Source of the DNA: Chitinophagaceae bacterium
Lineage (GTDB): Bacteria > Bacteroidota > Bacteroidia > Chitinophagales > Chitinophagaceae
NCBI GenBank assembly: GCA_026785745.1
Contig: JAJAZO010000125.1
Location: forward strand, 1 to 11,388
Length of the DNA: 11,388 nucleotides
Direction of reading: 5' to 3'
The notes under the pieces were generated by a model. It was not told where the DNA came from, did no database searches, and worked only from the letters and a program-made list of their open reading frames with translations. Of this stretch, positions 1 to 6,492 are shown piece after piece (the first letter of the stretch is position 1; each line of letters starts with the position of its first letter). The position numbers and the translations under genes are program-made.

Positions 1-2
1 CC

Positions 3-149
3 TCCTCTTACACTAATAATCTTGGCTTTTTCTGCAAAAAAGAATTGCAGTTGGATAAAATAACTGCTGTACCTGTTCGCTTCCGGCTTGGATCATTGGA
101 ATATGTAAACTGGTTGGAACAAAAGCCGAATGCGGTAAAACCGAGATAA
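3..149 (+). CDS. C-terminal part of an unidentified protein (5' end outside window)
   Basis: An open frame enters from the left edge (first full codon at 3) and ends at TAA 147-149, giving 48 residues that finish [11 protein letters not shown]. The segment reads like real protein: mixed composition, aromatic residues and a basic C terminus, with a [13 protein letters not shown] stretch. I have an impression of similar C termini in uncharacterised Bacteroidota proteins but cannot name a family. The gene converges on the aminotransferase gene, with only 5 nt between the two stop codons, so there is no room for a dedicated terminator. That tight packing supports both frames being real. No domain or function can be assigned from this fragment. 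Confidence 0.6.
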   Translation, partial: SSYTNNLGFFCKKELQLDKITAVPVRFRLGSLEYVNWLEQKPNAVKPR

Positions 150-154
150 GATAA

Positions 155-1375
155 TTACAAGGACACCGACTGCTCACTTAGCACTTTCTTAATCACAGCT
201 ACTATCTTCTCTCCCTTCTCTTGTATCTGTTCTTCTGTCCACACTAAACTGATAGCAGTCGAAATGCAACGGCCCATCACCCCATCGCTGGCAGCAAAAT
301 CTTTGGAGGCATGATGAATAACCTGTGCTTTTAAATCTGGATGCAATGAATTTAAAGTGATCGAATTTTTAAGATGGTCCCATTTGCGGATATAATGCCA
401 GTTATTATCGAACCAGTAAAAGTTGCCGGGTAATATTCCCTGTGCTTTCATTTCGTTTACCACGGCTCTAGTAATTTCTTCTGTCGGTAAAAACCAACTT
501 ACAAAACTGTAACTGTCGCCTTCGGGGTCAGGTATGCGGCGAAATGAAACTTCAGGGATTTGTGCCAATATGTTTTTTAGTTGTGCATGATTTTTCTTTT
601 GAATGCCCAAAAACTCATTCAGCCTTTTTATCTGGGCCAAACCAACGGCTGCATGTAATTCAGAGATTCGATAATTGTATCCAATAAAAGGATGCAGGTC
701 TGCACCTCGGTCTGCACCGCCTTTATGATCATGACCATGATCGGTGTATCCATCAGACTTAGTGTAAACTTCTTCCCGGTTGGTCATAATAACACCGCCC
801 TCGCCACAAGTCATTGTTTTTACAAAATCAAAAGAGAAGGTTCCGGCATCGCCGATTGTACCTAACGATTTACCTTTATAAGTGCCACCAATACTCTGGC
901 AGGCATCTTCTAATAAAACCAAATTATGTTCCTTGCAGATAGCCAGCAACGCATCCATATCCGCCATGCTGCCACACATGTGTACAGCCATTACTGCTTT
1001 TGTTTTTGGAGTGATGGCTTTACGAACAGCAGCTGGATTTAGTGTTAGCGTATCATCCACATCTACCAGCACGGGCACTGCACCAACACTTAATATCGCT
1101 TCAAAACTTGCGACGAATGTAAAGCAGGGAGTTATCACTTCATCTCCATAGCCAATGCCCAATGCACTCATAGCAGTTGTTAATGCAGCCGTGCCACTGG
1201 AAGTAAGTTGTGCATACTTGCTGCCAAAGGTTTCGCAGATGGCTGTTTCCAGCTCCTTACTTTTCCAGATACCTTTTCTGGATCCGTCAAATCCATACCG
1301 CATCAGGATACCGGTTTCCAAGACATCATTTACTTCTTTTCTTTCTTTGTCACTCCAGAGTTCAAAGCCGGGCAT
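155..1375 (-). CDS. kdnA: KdnA-like PLP-dependent sugar aminotransferase (DegT/DnrJ/EryC1/StrS family)
   Basis: A 406-residue fold-type I PLP aminotransferase. Visible family features are the SSGTAAL phosphate-binding turn (59-65), the EDACQ segment with the Asp that contacts the PLP pyridine nitrogen (D157), and the Schiff-base lysine K186 in FSFDFVKTMTCGEGG. From memory, the whole protein resembles KdnA of Shewanella: the MPGFEL start, VHMCGSMA, DHGHDH, RIPDPEGDS and NNWHY segments all correspond. KdnA transfers an amino group from glutamate to 8-oxo-Kdo, making 8-amino-8-deoxy-Kdo for the lipopolysaccharide inner core in the cytoplasm. Its usual partner, the oxidase KdnB, is not in this window. 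The length is normal for the family. A perfect -7 box (TACCTTTG) lies about 73 nt upstream of the start. Family assignment is near certain; the KdnA subfamily is likely but rests on recalled similarity. Confidence 0.85.
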   Translation of the reverse strand: MPGFELWSDKERKEVNDVLETGILMRYGFDGSRKGIWKSKELETAICETFGSKYAQLTSSGTAALTTAMSALGIGYGDEVITPCFTFVASFEAILSVGAVPVLVDVDDTLTLNPAAVRKAITPKTKAVMAVHMCGSMADMDALLAICKEHNLVLLEDACQSIGGTYKGKSLGTIGDAGTFSFDFVKTMTCGEGGVIMTNREEVYTKSDGYTDHGHDHKGGADRGADLHPFIGYNYRISELHAAVGLAQIKRLNEFLGIQKKNHAQLKNILAQIPEVSFRRIPDPEGDSYSFVSWFLPTEEITRAVVNEMKAQGILPGNFYWFDNNWHYIRKWDHLKNSITLNSLHPDLKAQVIHHASKDFAASDGVMGRCISTAISLVWTEEQIQEKGEKIVAVIKKVLSEQSVSL

Positions 1376-1447
1376 ATTGGGATAATTATAAATGAATAAT
1401 TTGGAATTAATAATTGCTTTTACGCAATAAGTTTCATATTAGCTATA

Positions 1448-1455
1448 CAAAGGTA
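1448..1455 (-). promoter_or_regulatory. Possible Bacteroidota -7 promoter element of the KdnA-like gene
   Basis: On the minus strand the sequence reads TACCTTTG, a perfect match to the Bacteroidota primary sigma factor -7 consensus TAnnTTTG. It lies between the toxin pseudogene and the aminotransferase start, giving a leader of about 65 nt. I see no clear TTTG element about 20 nt further upstream, so support is only partial. Confidence 0.35.
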
Positions 1456-1479
1456 GAAAATGGAAGACGAAAGAAGATA

Positions 1480-1746
1480 TTACGGAAACACTTTATAAAT
1501 ATCTTTTCTATCCACTATTCTGGCTAATTGAATGATATTATTATTAAAAAAGAAACCAATCCTGTAATTACCAAGCCTGATCCGCCATGCATCCGGATGC
1601 CCGTTTAGTTTTTTCAGCTGCGAAATTTCAGATTATAATTTTGCTTTTTCCAGTTTCAGAATAATTTTCTTCACCGATTGACGAACTGGAGCCGATGATA
1701 ACTTGCTCAGGTCTTTATTGAATGAAGAAAGAAACTCAACCTGCAT
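1480..1746 (-). pseudogene. RelE/ParE-family toxin gene interrupted by an in-frame stop
   Basis: Read by hand on the minus strand from ATG 1746-1744, this frame gives 89 codons ending VDRKDIYKVFP, with a single internal stop, TAA, at codon 38 (1635-1633). The halves on either side fit one RelE/ParE-type mRNase fold: an N terminus MQVEFLSSFNKDLSKL, a helical middle, then WRIRLGNYRIGFFF and the C-terminal RIVDRKDIYKVFP, which are typical of this superfamily. No Met follows the stop to restart translation, so only a 37-residue fragment would be made. One base change could restore the frame. The ATG overlaps the antitoxin stop by one base (TAATG), the tight coupling expected of a toxin-antitoxin operon. 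A sequencing error or stop readthrough are the alternatives to true inactivation. Confidence 0.8.
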
Positions 1747-1940
1747 TATTTGAGTTTTTTCATGATTGTGTCACGGGAGACCTTTTTATTTCTATTGGCC
1801 TTACTCATTAATGCTGCCAAACCAAGGTCTTCTTTTTCTTCCGTTGTAAGTAATTTATTGCGGATTTTCATTTTATTCAACAACTCCCGCACAAACTGAA
1901 GCTCCTTTACATTTTTTGTTGAAATAATAAGTGAAGACAT
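1746..1940 (-). CDS. Small antitoxin partner of the RelE/ParE-like toxin
   Basis: A 64-residue protein, charged and probably helical, beginning MSSLIISTKNVKEL and ending VSRDTIMKKLK. It has the size, composition and position of antitoxins that precede RelE/ParE toxins in Bacteroidota, where such proteins are usually annotated only as hypothetical. Its N terminus (strand, then helix) could form a dimerisation or DNA-binding module and the basic C terminus could wrap the toxin; this is inference. The stop codon overlaps the toxin start by one base, so the two were translated as a coupled pair. A near-consensus -7 box (TACCTTTA, minus strand, 1972-1965) lies 25 nt upstream. Because the toxin frame is broken, this antitoxin may be an orphan, or may act on related toxins elsewhere. 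Confidence 0.7.
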   Translation of the reverse strand: MSSLIISTKNVKELQFVRELLNKMKIRNKLLTTEEKEDLGLAALMSKANRNKKVSRDTIMKKLK

Positions 1941-1996
1941 AATCGCTGTTATCTGATGATATACTAAAGGTATAAAAGAAAGGAGAACTTTATAGC

Positions 1997-3544
1997 TTAT
2001 GGCTTATAAAAATTCCACTTACCCCCCGGTTGCACCAGTATTGCAATTTCACTTAAATCACTTTCATTATTGTTTTTTCCAACAGCAGTTATAACATAGC
2101 GATAGGAAAAGTGTTTAGAAGAAAGCGGCTCTTTTAATTTAAACCCATCTGGTGTAGTTATCATCCGGGAAATATATTTGGGTACATTGCCAAACGTTTC
2201 ACTATGCGAATCGGCAGCATACTGGTACACCACATAATACTTTATAGGTATGTGATTTCTTGGGTCGGGTTTTACCTTTAATTGTATAATAGAATCATCA
2301 TCAATTTCCCTTTCTACAATCGGTGGCCAGGGTTTTTCATTATCTATCCATCTCATCGGCGGTAACAGGGCAGGATATTTATAATAATTATTACGCAAAC
2401 TATCATTCCATCCATTCGGATTTTTTTCAAATAACCGGCTGCTATAATAAATACTGCCTTGTACATTTGGGTAAAGGCGCAATAATTCTATCTGGCGGGG
2501 CAACTCATCTGCATTTTTCCAACCGGCTTCTGATGTTTCTGCCTTGTAAATACCATGACCGATATATACATGACGGCCAAAACTGTTTCGGCTCCACCAG
2601 TCCACCATTTTTGCATAATCAACTTTCGGGTGCCCGATGGTGAAATATAATTGCGGTGTCACATAATCAATCCATCCTTTTTTCAACCATAACAATATAT
2701 CGGCGTACAGGTCATCATAATTGGTTTGACCGCTACGGCTGTCGCTACCTCTCACAGAGTCCTTATCATTATTTCGCCAAACACTAAAAGGGGAAATACC
2801 AAAGCGGCATAATTTCTTTTCCTGTTTGATAACAATGCTGAGAGCTTGTATAATAGAATCGGTATTACTTCTTCGCCAATCATCTTTGCTTAAGGTGCTG
2901 CCGGATTTTCTGTAGGAAGCTTCATCCGGAAACTCTTTTCCGGGAATACGGTAAGGATAAAAGTAATCGTCCATATGAATAGCATCCACATCATACCGCT
3001 TCACAATATCCCGGACCACATTCGCCACAAATTTTTGTGCTTCCTTATTCCCGGGATCAAAATATTTTTTATCTCCATAGGTCAAAAACCATTCAGGGTG
3101 AATGCGGCTGATATGATTAGCCGAAACAGATGAAGTGCCAATGTTATGAACAGCCCGGTAAGGATTCAACCAGGCATGAAACTCCATGCCCCGTTTATGT
3201 GTTTCTTCAATCATAAACTCCATGGGGTCGTAATAAGGAGAAGGCGGTTTGCCTTGTGTGCCGGTCAGCCATTCACTCCAGGGTTCATATTGGGAAGGAT
3301 AGAAAGCATCAGCTGCCGGTCGTACCTGTACAATCATAGCATTCATACCATTTTTCTGGTGCAGATTCAGCAGGCGGATGTATTCGGCTTTCTGTTTGGC
3401 GGGGTCAGTAGTACCACCACCCGGCCAGTCAATATTATTAACGGTAGCAATCCAAATCCCCCGAAACTCATATTTGGGCTGGGCGTTTAGCAAATGAACG
3501 GATAGCAAAGCAATGGCTAAAAATAAATAGGTGGATTTCCTCAT
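1997..3544 (-). CDS. Secreted GHL10 (glycosyl hydrolase-like 10) family protein
   Basis: A 515-residue exported protein of the GHL10 family (YngK/DigH-like). The start chosen at 3544 gives MRKSTYLFLAIALLSVHLLNA, a clear signal peptide; a longer frame from 3589 would add 15 residues and hide it. The TIM-barrel hydrolase domain spans about 26-375. It includes EFRGIWIATVNNIDWP (26-41), IVQVRPAADAFYPS (71-84), FHAWLNPYRA (122-131), the acidic active-site region DAIHMDDYFYPY (187-198), GISPFSVWRN and DYVTPQLYF. The C-terminal ~100 residues look like a beta-sandwich of fibronectin III type. Characterised relatives such as E. coli DigH cleave peptidoglycan glycan strands that lack stem peptides, so a role in the periplasm or at the outer membrane is likely, but the substrate here is unproven. 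It lies 41 nt after the MarR gene on the same strand, so the two may be cotranscribed. Confidence 0.92.
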   Translation of the reverse strand: MRKSTYLFLAIALLSVHLLNAQPKYEFRGIWIATVNNIDWPGGGTTDPAKQKAEYIRLLNLHQKNGMNAMIVQVRPAADAFYPSQYEPWSEWLTGTQGKPPSPYYDPMEFMIEETHKRGMEFHAWLNPYRAVHNIGTSSVSANHISRIHPEWFLTYGDKKYFDPGNKEAQKFVANVVRDIVKRYDVDAIHMDDYFYPYRIPGKEFPDEASYRKSGSTLSKDDWRRSNTDSIIQALSIVIKQEKKLCRFGISPFSVWRNNDKDSVRGSDSRSGQTNYDDLYADILLWLKKGWIDYVTPQLYFTIGHPKVDYAKMVDWWSRNSFGRHVYIGHGIYKAETSEAGWKNADELPRQIELLRLYPNVQGSIYYSSRLFEKNPNGWNDSLRNNYYKYPALLPPMRWIDNEKPWPPIVEREIDDDSIIQLKVKPDPRNHIPIKYYVVYQYAADSHSETFGNVPKYISRMITTPDGFKLKEPLSSKHFSYRYVITAVGKNNNESDLSEIAILVQPGGKWNFYKP

Positions 3545-3585
3545 GTTTTCAGATTCGGATGAATAATGGCAGTAGCAAAAATACG

Positions 3586-4047
3586 TCATTCACCGCCATC
3601 CCGAATCTTGTCCAGCAGATCACTGAGAATATTAGCATCTTTTTCTGAAAGTTTACCAAGCACACCATCAATTTCATCCTGGCGGGTATCCAAACGTTCT
3701 AATAGTTTTTTTCCTTTATCACTAATAATAACATCTACCAAACGACGATCATTTTTACAAGTAAGTTTTTTTACGAGGCCTTTGGCTATTAACCGGTCAA
3801 CGATGCGGCTGGTATCACTCATCTTTTCCAGCATCCGTTCTCTTATCTGTAAAGTAGAAAGCGGGTCGGGAAAACTTCCTCTTAATATGCGAAGAATGTT
3901 GAACTGTTGTGGGGTAATATCTTCTGCTTCAAAAATGCACTTTGTCTTTTCTTTCATCCACGACAAAGTGTAAATAAGGTTTATAGCAGCCTTTTGCCGG
4001 GGGTTGCGAAATTTTGCCTGTTGTATGTCCTGTTCAATACCCATCAT
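3586..4047 (-). CDS. MarR-family winged-helix transcriptional regulator
   Basis: A 153-residue protein with the MarR layout. An N-terminal helix for dimerisation is followed by the winged helix-turn-helix: TPQQFNILRILRG (45-57), a recognition region LQIRERMLEKMSDTSRIVDRLIAKGLV (66-92), and the wing CKNDRRLVDVIIS (97-109) with the conserved DRR. Helices at the C terminus (about 112-150) close the dimer interface. Such dimers bind short palindromes and usually repress; ligands or oxidation release them. It is flanked on the same strand by the GHL10 gene downstream and the broken SnoaL-like gene upstream (82 nt away). A perfect 14-bp palindrome in the SnoaL promoter is a candidate target. The start could be either of two adjacent ATG codons. 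The effector cannot be told from sequence. Confidence 0.92.
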   Translation of the reverse strand: MMGIEQDIQQAKFRNPRQKAAINLIYTLSWMKEKTKCIFEAEDITPQQFNILRILRGSFPDPLSTLQIRERMLEKMSDTSRIVDRLIAKGLVKKLTCKNDRRLVDVIISDKGKKLLERLDTRQDEIDGVLGKLSEKDANILSDLLDKIRDGGE

Positions 4048-4129
4048 GTAAACTTAACTATTAAAGTAAAAAGTCTTGGGATTCGCCTGTACTTTTCCCA
4101 AAACTTTTTAACGAATTGTAATAAGATGC

Positions 4130-4479
4130 TTAGTTGTTGTAGTAGAATTTCTCTTCTACAATCTTGCCATTTTTCCAGGGTTGTACTGCCAACTGGGTGT
4201 AGTTACGGGTGCCAAAGCCTTTGTGGGTGTAATCCATCCACCATTCTGTAACAGCAAGCCCGTCGCTGATAATGGAACTGATAATCTTAGCTCCACGAAA
4301 TTCTGTAAGACCATTTACAAAAGTTTCTTCAAACTGCGGCATATTTCTTTGCCTGCTCTGGCCGGGTAATCATTGTCCTGCATCACTACATCATCAGCAT
4401 AAAATTTTTCAAAAGCTTCAAGGATTTTTCCTTCCAAAATCATTTGGTTCAACTGGTCAACATTAGTTCTTAAATCCAT
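4130..4479 (-). pseudogene. SnoaL-like (NTF2-superfamily) protein gene with a frameshift
   Basis: Two overlapping frames encode the halves of one small SnoaL-like protein. The first, from ATG 4479, reads MDLRTNVDQLNQMILEGKIL... through FYADDVVMQDNDYPARAGKE. The second carries FEETFVNGLTEFRGAKIISS... to the end at 4130. A -1 shift near 4343-4350, equal to one missing base in an A-rich run (minus strand AAAGAAAT), joins them into about 116 residues, the normal size for this cone-shaped alpha+beta fold. A longer upstream frame from 4578 was rejected because the promoter lies within it. Members bind or transform small hydrophobic molecules, but the substrate is unknown here. Without the missing base the product stops after about 54 residues. 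A homopolymer sequencing error is a real alternative; the context is not a standard slippery site. Confidence 0.8.
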
Positions 4480-4515
4480 TGTATTAATTTTTAGTGGTAG
4501 AATAAATTGAAAGCA

Positions 4516-4547
4516 CAAAATTAATGTTGCAACATTGATTAGCCAAA
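4516..4547 (-). promoter_or_regulatory. Bacteroidota-type promoter of the SnoaL-like gene
   Basis: On the minus strand a TTTG (4547-4544) is followed after exactly 20 nt by TAATTTTG (4523-4516). This matches the Bacteroidota -33/-7 pattern TTTG-N19-21-TAnnTTTG. Transcription would start near 4510, leaving a leader of about 30 nt before ATG 4479. This placement also supports the choice of start codon. Confidence 0.65.
4523..4536. promoter_or_regulatory. Perfect 14-bp palindrome, candidate operator
   Basis: AATGTTGCAACATT is fully self-complementary and sits between the -33 and -7 boxes of the SnoaL-like promoter, touching the -7 box. A dimeric repressor bound there would block RNA polymerase. 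The nearest regulator gene is the MarR-family gene one gene downstream, whose family commonly recognises short palindromes like this. That link is inference; I found no second copy upstream of the marR gene itself. Confidence 0.55.
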
Positions 4548-4686
4548 TATATTTGAAATGAATAGCTGGTTTAGCCATTTCTTAACATAGGTAAGCAGCA
4601 TTTTGGCGAAAAATTACCTCTTTGTGGTATTGCTGTATCGCCGGAAAATGATTTGCTTTACAGTACGAACCTTAAATCCCACAACC

Positions 4687-4776
4687 ATGAAGCTATTATC
4701 CGAATCTTTCCGCCATTTTTTTGAAGGCTTTACTTCGTTCTACACTTCCATTTTTGATGAGATGAAGCAATGGTAA
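4687..4776 (+). CDS. Possible 29-residue amphipathic peptide
   Basis: A short frame ATG 4687 to TAA 4776 encodes MKLLSESFRHFFEGFTSFYT plus SIFDEMKQW. Eight of 29 residues are aromatic. The hydrophobic residues at 8, 11, 12, 15, 18, 19, 22, 23 and 26 recur every three to four positions, the pattern of one face of an alpha helix, so the peptide would be strongly amphipathic and could lie on a membrane or bind a partner. It is the only sensible coding frame seen in the 314-nt stretch 4579-4892. There is no strong Shine-Dalgarno sequence, which is common in this phylum, and no clear consensus promoter. Chance occurrence is possible; conservation would decide. No function is proposed. Confidence 0.35.
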   Translation: MKLLSESFRHFFEGFTSFYTSIFDEMKQW

Positions 4777-4779
4777 ACA

Positions 4780-4885
4780 AAGCTGCGAGCCATGAGCTTT
4801 GAGTTACGGGACTTAAAGCAAAAATGGCTTTTAGCTATTTAAAATACTTCCAAATTATAGTAAGTTGACTCGAAGCTCGTAGCTT
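4780..4885. repeat. Imperfect inverted repeat in the intergenic region
   Basis: The left arm AAGCTGCGAGC (4780-4790) pairs with GCTCGTAGCTT (4875-4885) through ten Watson-Crick pairs and one G-T. The inner segments CTTTGAGT and its partner near 4865-4874 pair in part, with a short asymmetric bulge. The arms are 84 nt apart and enclose A/T-rich DNA. The structure lies just before the convergent end of the DinB gene. Its sequence style (alternating GAGCT blocks) resembles intergenic repeats I recall from Chitinophagaceae, so it may be a degraded dispersed repeat or a transcript-end structure. Confidence 0.45.
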
Positions 4886-4892
4886 TTCTTTC

Positions 4893-5366
4893 TCACATCT
4901 TCTTCAACTCTGCTGCCAGTTTAAAAATTGTAAAGAGGTGATGGGCCTCATGGAGTAAGAAAAAATTCAGCCATTGCAGTAATGTCATTTGCCCGAAAGA
5001 AGGGTGGATTCCTGTTTTTACCAGGTCTGTTGGAGGAAAGGCGGTCATTTCGGCTGCCATTTGTTTGCGGATAGTAATCATATCCTGCATTATTTCTCTT
5101 GTTGATTTACCGCAGTTGTCAAGAAACTCCGGGTCGGCTTCGGCTGTGTATCCGGAGAAAGAAGGATTGCTGTTTTCAAGAATTTGTTTTACCCTGGCTA
5201 CAAATATGTGCTGGTAGGTTTGCAGGTGAACAATCGTTTCAAAAATGGACCATTTACCAGCGATAATTGGCCGCCTGATTTGCTCATCTGATAATCCATC
5301 AATAATATCAACTAATACTTTATGCTGATATTGCAACCGGGTTGAGAGAGATGATGGCATTTCCAT
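4893..5366 (-). CDS. DinB-family (DinB_2) putative metal-binding protein
   Basis: A 157-residue four-helix-bundle protein of the DinB/YfiT type. Helix 1 carries LQYQHKVLVDIIDGLSDEQI. The family signature GKWSIFETIVHLQTYQH supplies the first metal ligand, H47, and the C-terminal helix has HEAHH (139-143), supplying H139 and H143, so the usual three-histidine site is intact. Relatives include thiol-S-transferases that use bacillithiol or mycothiol, but most Bacteroidota members are uncharacterised and were first noted as damage-inducible. The start is 17 nt after the stop of the radical SAM gene on the same strand, so the two are probably cotranscribed. An alternative start two codons later cannot be excluded. 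Substrate unknown. Confidence 0.88.
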   Translation of the reverse strand: MEMPSSLSTRLQYQHKVLVDIIDGLSDEQIRRPIIAGKWSIFETIVHLQTYQHIFVARVKQILENSNPSFSGYTAEADPEFLDNCGKSTREIMQDMITIRKQMAAEMTAFPPTDLVKTGIHPSFGQMTLLQWLNFFLLHEAHHLFTIFKLAAELKKM

Positions 5367-5383
5367 AATAAAAACTTTTGTGG

Positions 5384-6415
5384 TTAATCATTGCTCCACA
5401 CTTTGGTTCCTTCGCTACAGTTTGAACAAATGTCAATATTCTTACGGCCTTTCAATATCTGCTTCCTGAATGTACGGTATTCGCCGTTCTTCCAGATTTC
5501 TTTGAACGACTTTTTCTTTAAATCACCCAATTGGTGCTGCGCATCTTTATCAAAACAACAGGGAGCTACCAACCCATCCCAGGTTATCACCGGATCATGC
5601 CAGAGCCGCCAGCATTGATTGGCAAGTTTGCCCTTAAATTCATGCCCGTTTTCTGTTTTGCGGTAGCAGCTGTATTTATCAATGGTGGGGATTAACTGGT
5701 TGGGGTCATTTTCAAAATCATATACCTGGGCCGTTTTAAACCACACATCATCCACACCTACTTCTTTAGCTAATTTTTTTACATCTTCTATCTGGTGTTC
5801 ATTTGGTTTTACAACTAAGAATTGAAATACCACAAATGGCTTTTTACTTTTCAATTCTTTTTTCCATTTCACAATATTCTTTGCGCCTTCTATTACTTTA
5901 TCCAGATTTCCTCCAACACGGTATTGCTGATACACATCCTGCGTAGTTCCATCAATAGAAATAATCAAACGGTCCAATCCGCTTTCAATAGTTCGCTTTG
6001 CATTTGCATCCGTTAAGTAATGCGCATTAGTAGAAGTGGCTGTATAAATTCTTTTCTTCGAAGCATACTCAACCATGTCTAAAAAATTGGGATTGAGATA
6101 CGGTTCCCCCTGGAAATAAAAAACGAGGTATAACAAATCTTTGGAAAGCTGGTCAATGGTTTCACTGAAAAAATCTTTTTTTAGCATACCTGTTGGCCGG
6201 GTAAATGCCCTTAGCCCACTTGGACATTCCGGGCAGCGCAGATTGCAGGAAGTAGTCGGTTCAAAAGAAATCGAAACGGGGTAACCCCATTGCACAGCCC
6301 GTTTGGTCCATTTGCTGATATAAAAACTGCTCAGCACCTTCACACCATTCCAGGCACGGCGGGGTGTTATTTTGGATAATAAATTGAAACTGTCGCTGCG
6401 GTTAAATCTGGCCAT
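5384..6415 (-). CDS. Radical SAM protein with C-terminal SPASM domain
   Basis: A 343-residue enzyme. The radical SAM cluster is bound by C57, C61 and C64 in TTSCNLRCPECPSG (CxxxCxxC), and YFQGEPYLNP (100-109) is the conserved glycine-rich strand near S-adenosylmethionine. IISIDGTTQDVYQQYR (151-166) is typical of the SPASM-associated subgroup. The C-terminal domain carries C250, C268, the pair C286-C287 in APCCFDKD, and C330/C333 in CSNC, enough to hold one auxiliary iron-sulfur cluster. Enzymes of this architecture modify peptides, proteins or sugars; nothing nearby looks like a precursor peptide except, speculatively, the small frame at 4687. The protein seems to belong to a broadly conserved Bacteroidota group with unknown substrate. 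It is divergent from the pxp operon and probably cotranscribed with the downstream DinB gene. Confidence 0.92.
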   Translation of the reverse strand: MARFNRSDSFNLLSKITPRRAWNGVKVLSSFYISKWTKRAVQWGYPVSISFEPTTSCNLRCPECPSGLRAFTRPTGMLKKDFFSETIDQLSKDLLYLVFYFQGEPYLNPNFLDMVEYASKKRIYTATSTNAHYLTDANAKRTIESGLDRLIISIDGTTQDVYQQYRVGGNLDKVIEGAKNIVKWKKELKSKKPFVVFQFLVVKPNEHQIEDVKKLAKEVGVDDVWFKTAQVYDFENDPNQLIPTIDKYSCYRKTENGHEFKGKLANQCWRLWHDPVITWDGLVAPCCFDKDAQHQLGDLKKKSFKEIWKNGEYRTFRKQILKGRKNIDICSNCSEGTKVWSND

Positions 6416-6492
6416 CGGGGTAAAGTTACAATTTCAGCCAATAGTGGGCTTTCGAAGTACGGAGTAAGTTGGTATCTTCAAATGGCTTTGCA

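Noticed and set aside
882..1399. Several + strand frames opposite the KdnA-like gene
   Set aside because: They lie wholly or mostly antisense to a strongly supported enzyme, overlap one another in different frames, and their translations show no domain or motif.
1990..2009. Near-palindrome TTATAGCTTATGGCTTATAA at the GHL10 gene end as a terminator
   Set aside because: The pairing is interrupted and A/T-rich with no GC stem or U-tract; it is better explained as the short direct repeat GCTTAT.
3545..3589. Longer start for the GHL10 protein adding 15 residues (MTYFCYCHYSS...)
   Set aside because: It would bury the signal peptide behind a non-matching leader and overlap the end of the marR gene; the Met at 3544 gives a standard signal peptide.
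4343..4350. Programmed -1 frameshift in the SnoaL-like gene
   Set aside because: The site (CAAAGAAAT) is not a standard XXXYYYZ slippery heptamer in the zero frame, and this family is not known to use frameshifting. A deleted base is simpler.
4480..4578. Upstream extension of the SnoaL-like first half, with a hydrophobic N terminus like a signal or membrane segment
   Set aside because: A consensus promoter and a palindromic operator lie inside it, and the family sequence begins at the Met at 4479.
6469..6492. TTG start for pxpB adding eight residues
   Set aside because: The ATG at 6493 gives the normal family length and start; the extra residues have no counterpart I recognise in KipI/PxpB.
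6416..6492. Possible -7 boxes between the radical SAM and pxpB genes (minus-strand TAACTTTA; plus-strand TGGCTTTG)
   Set aside because: Each deviates from TAnnTTTG and lies almost on the start codon, with no upstream TTTG at the right distance.
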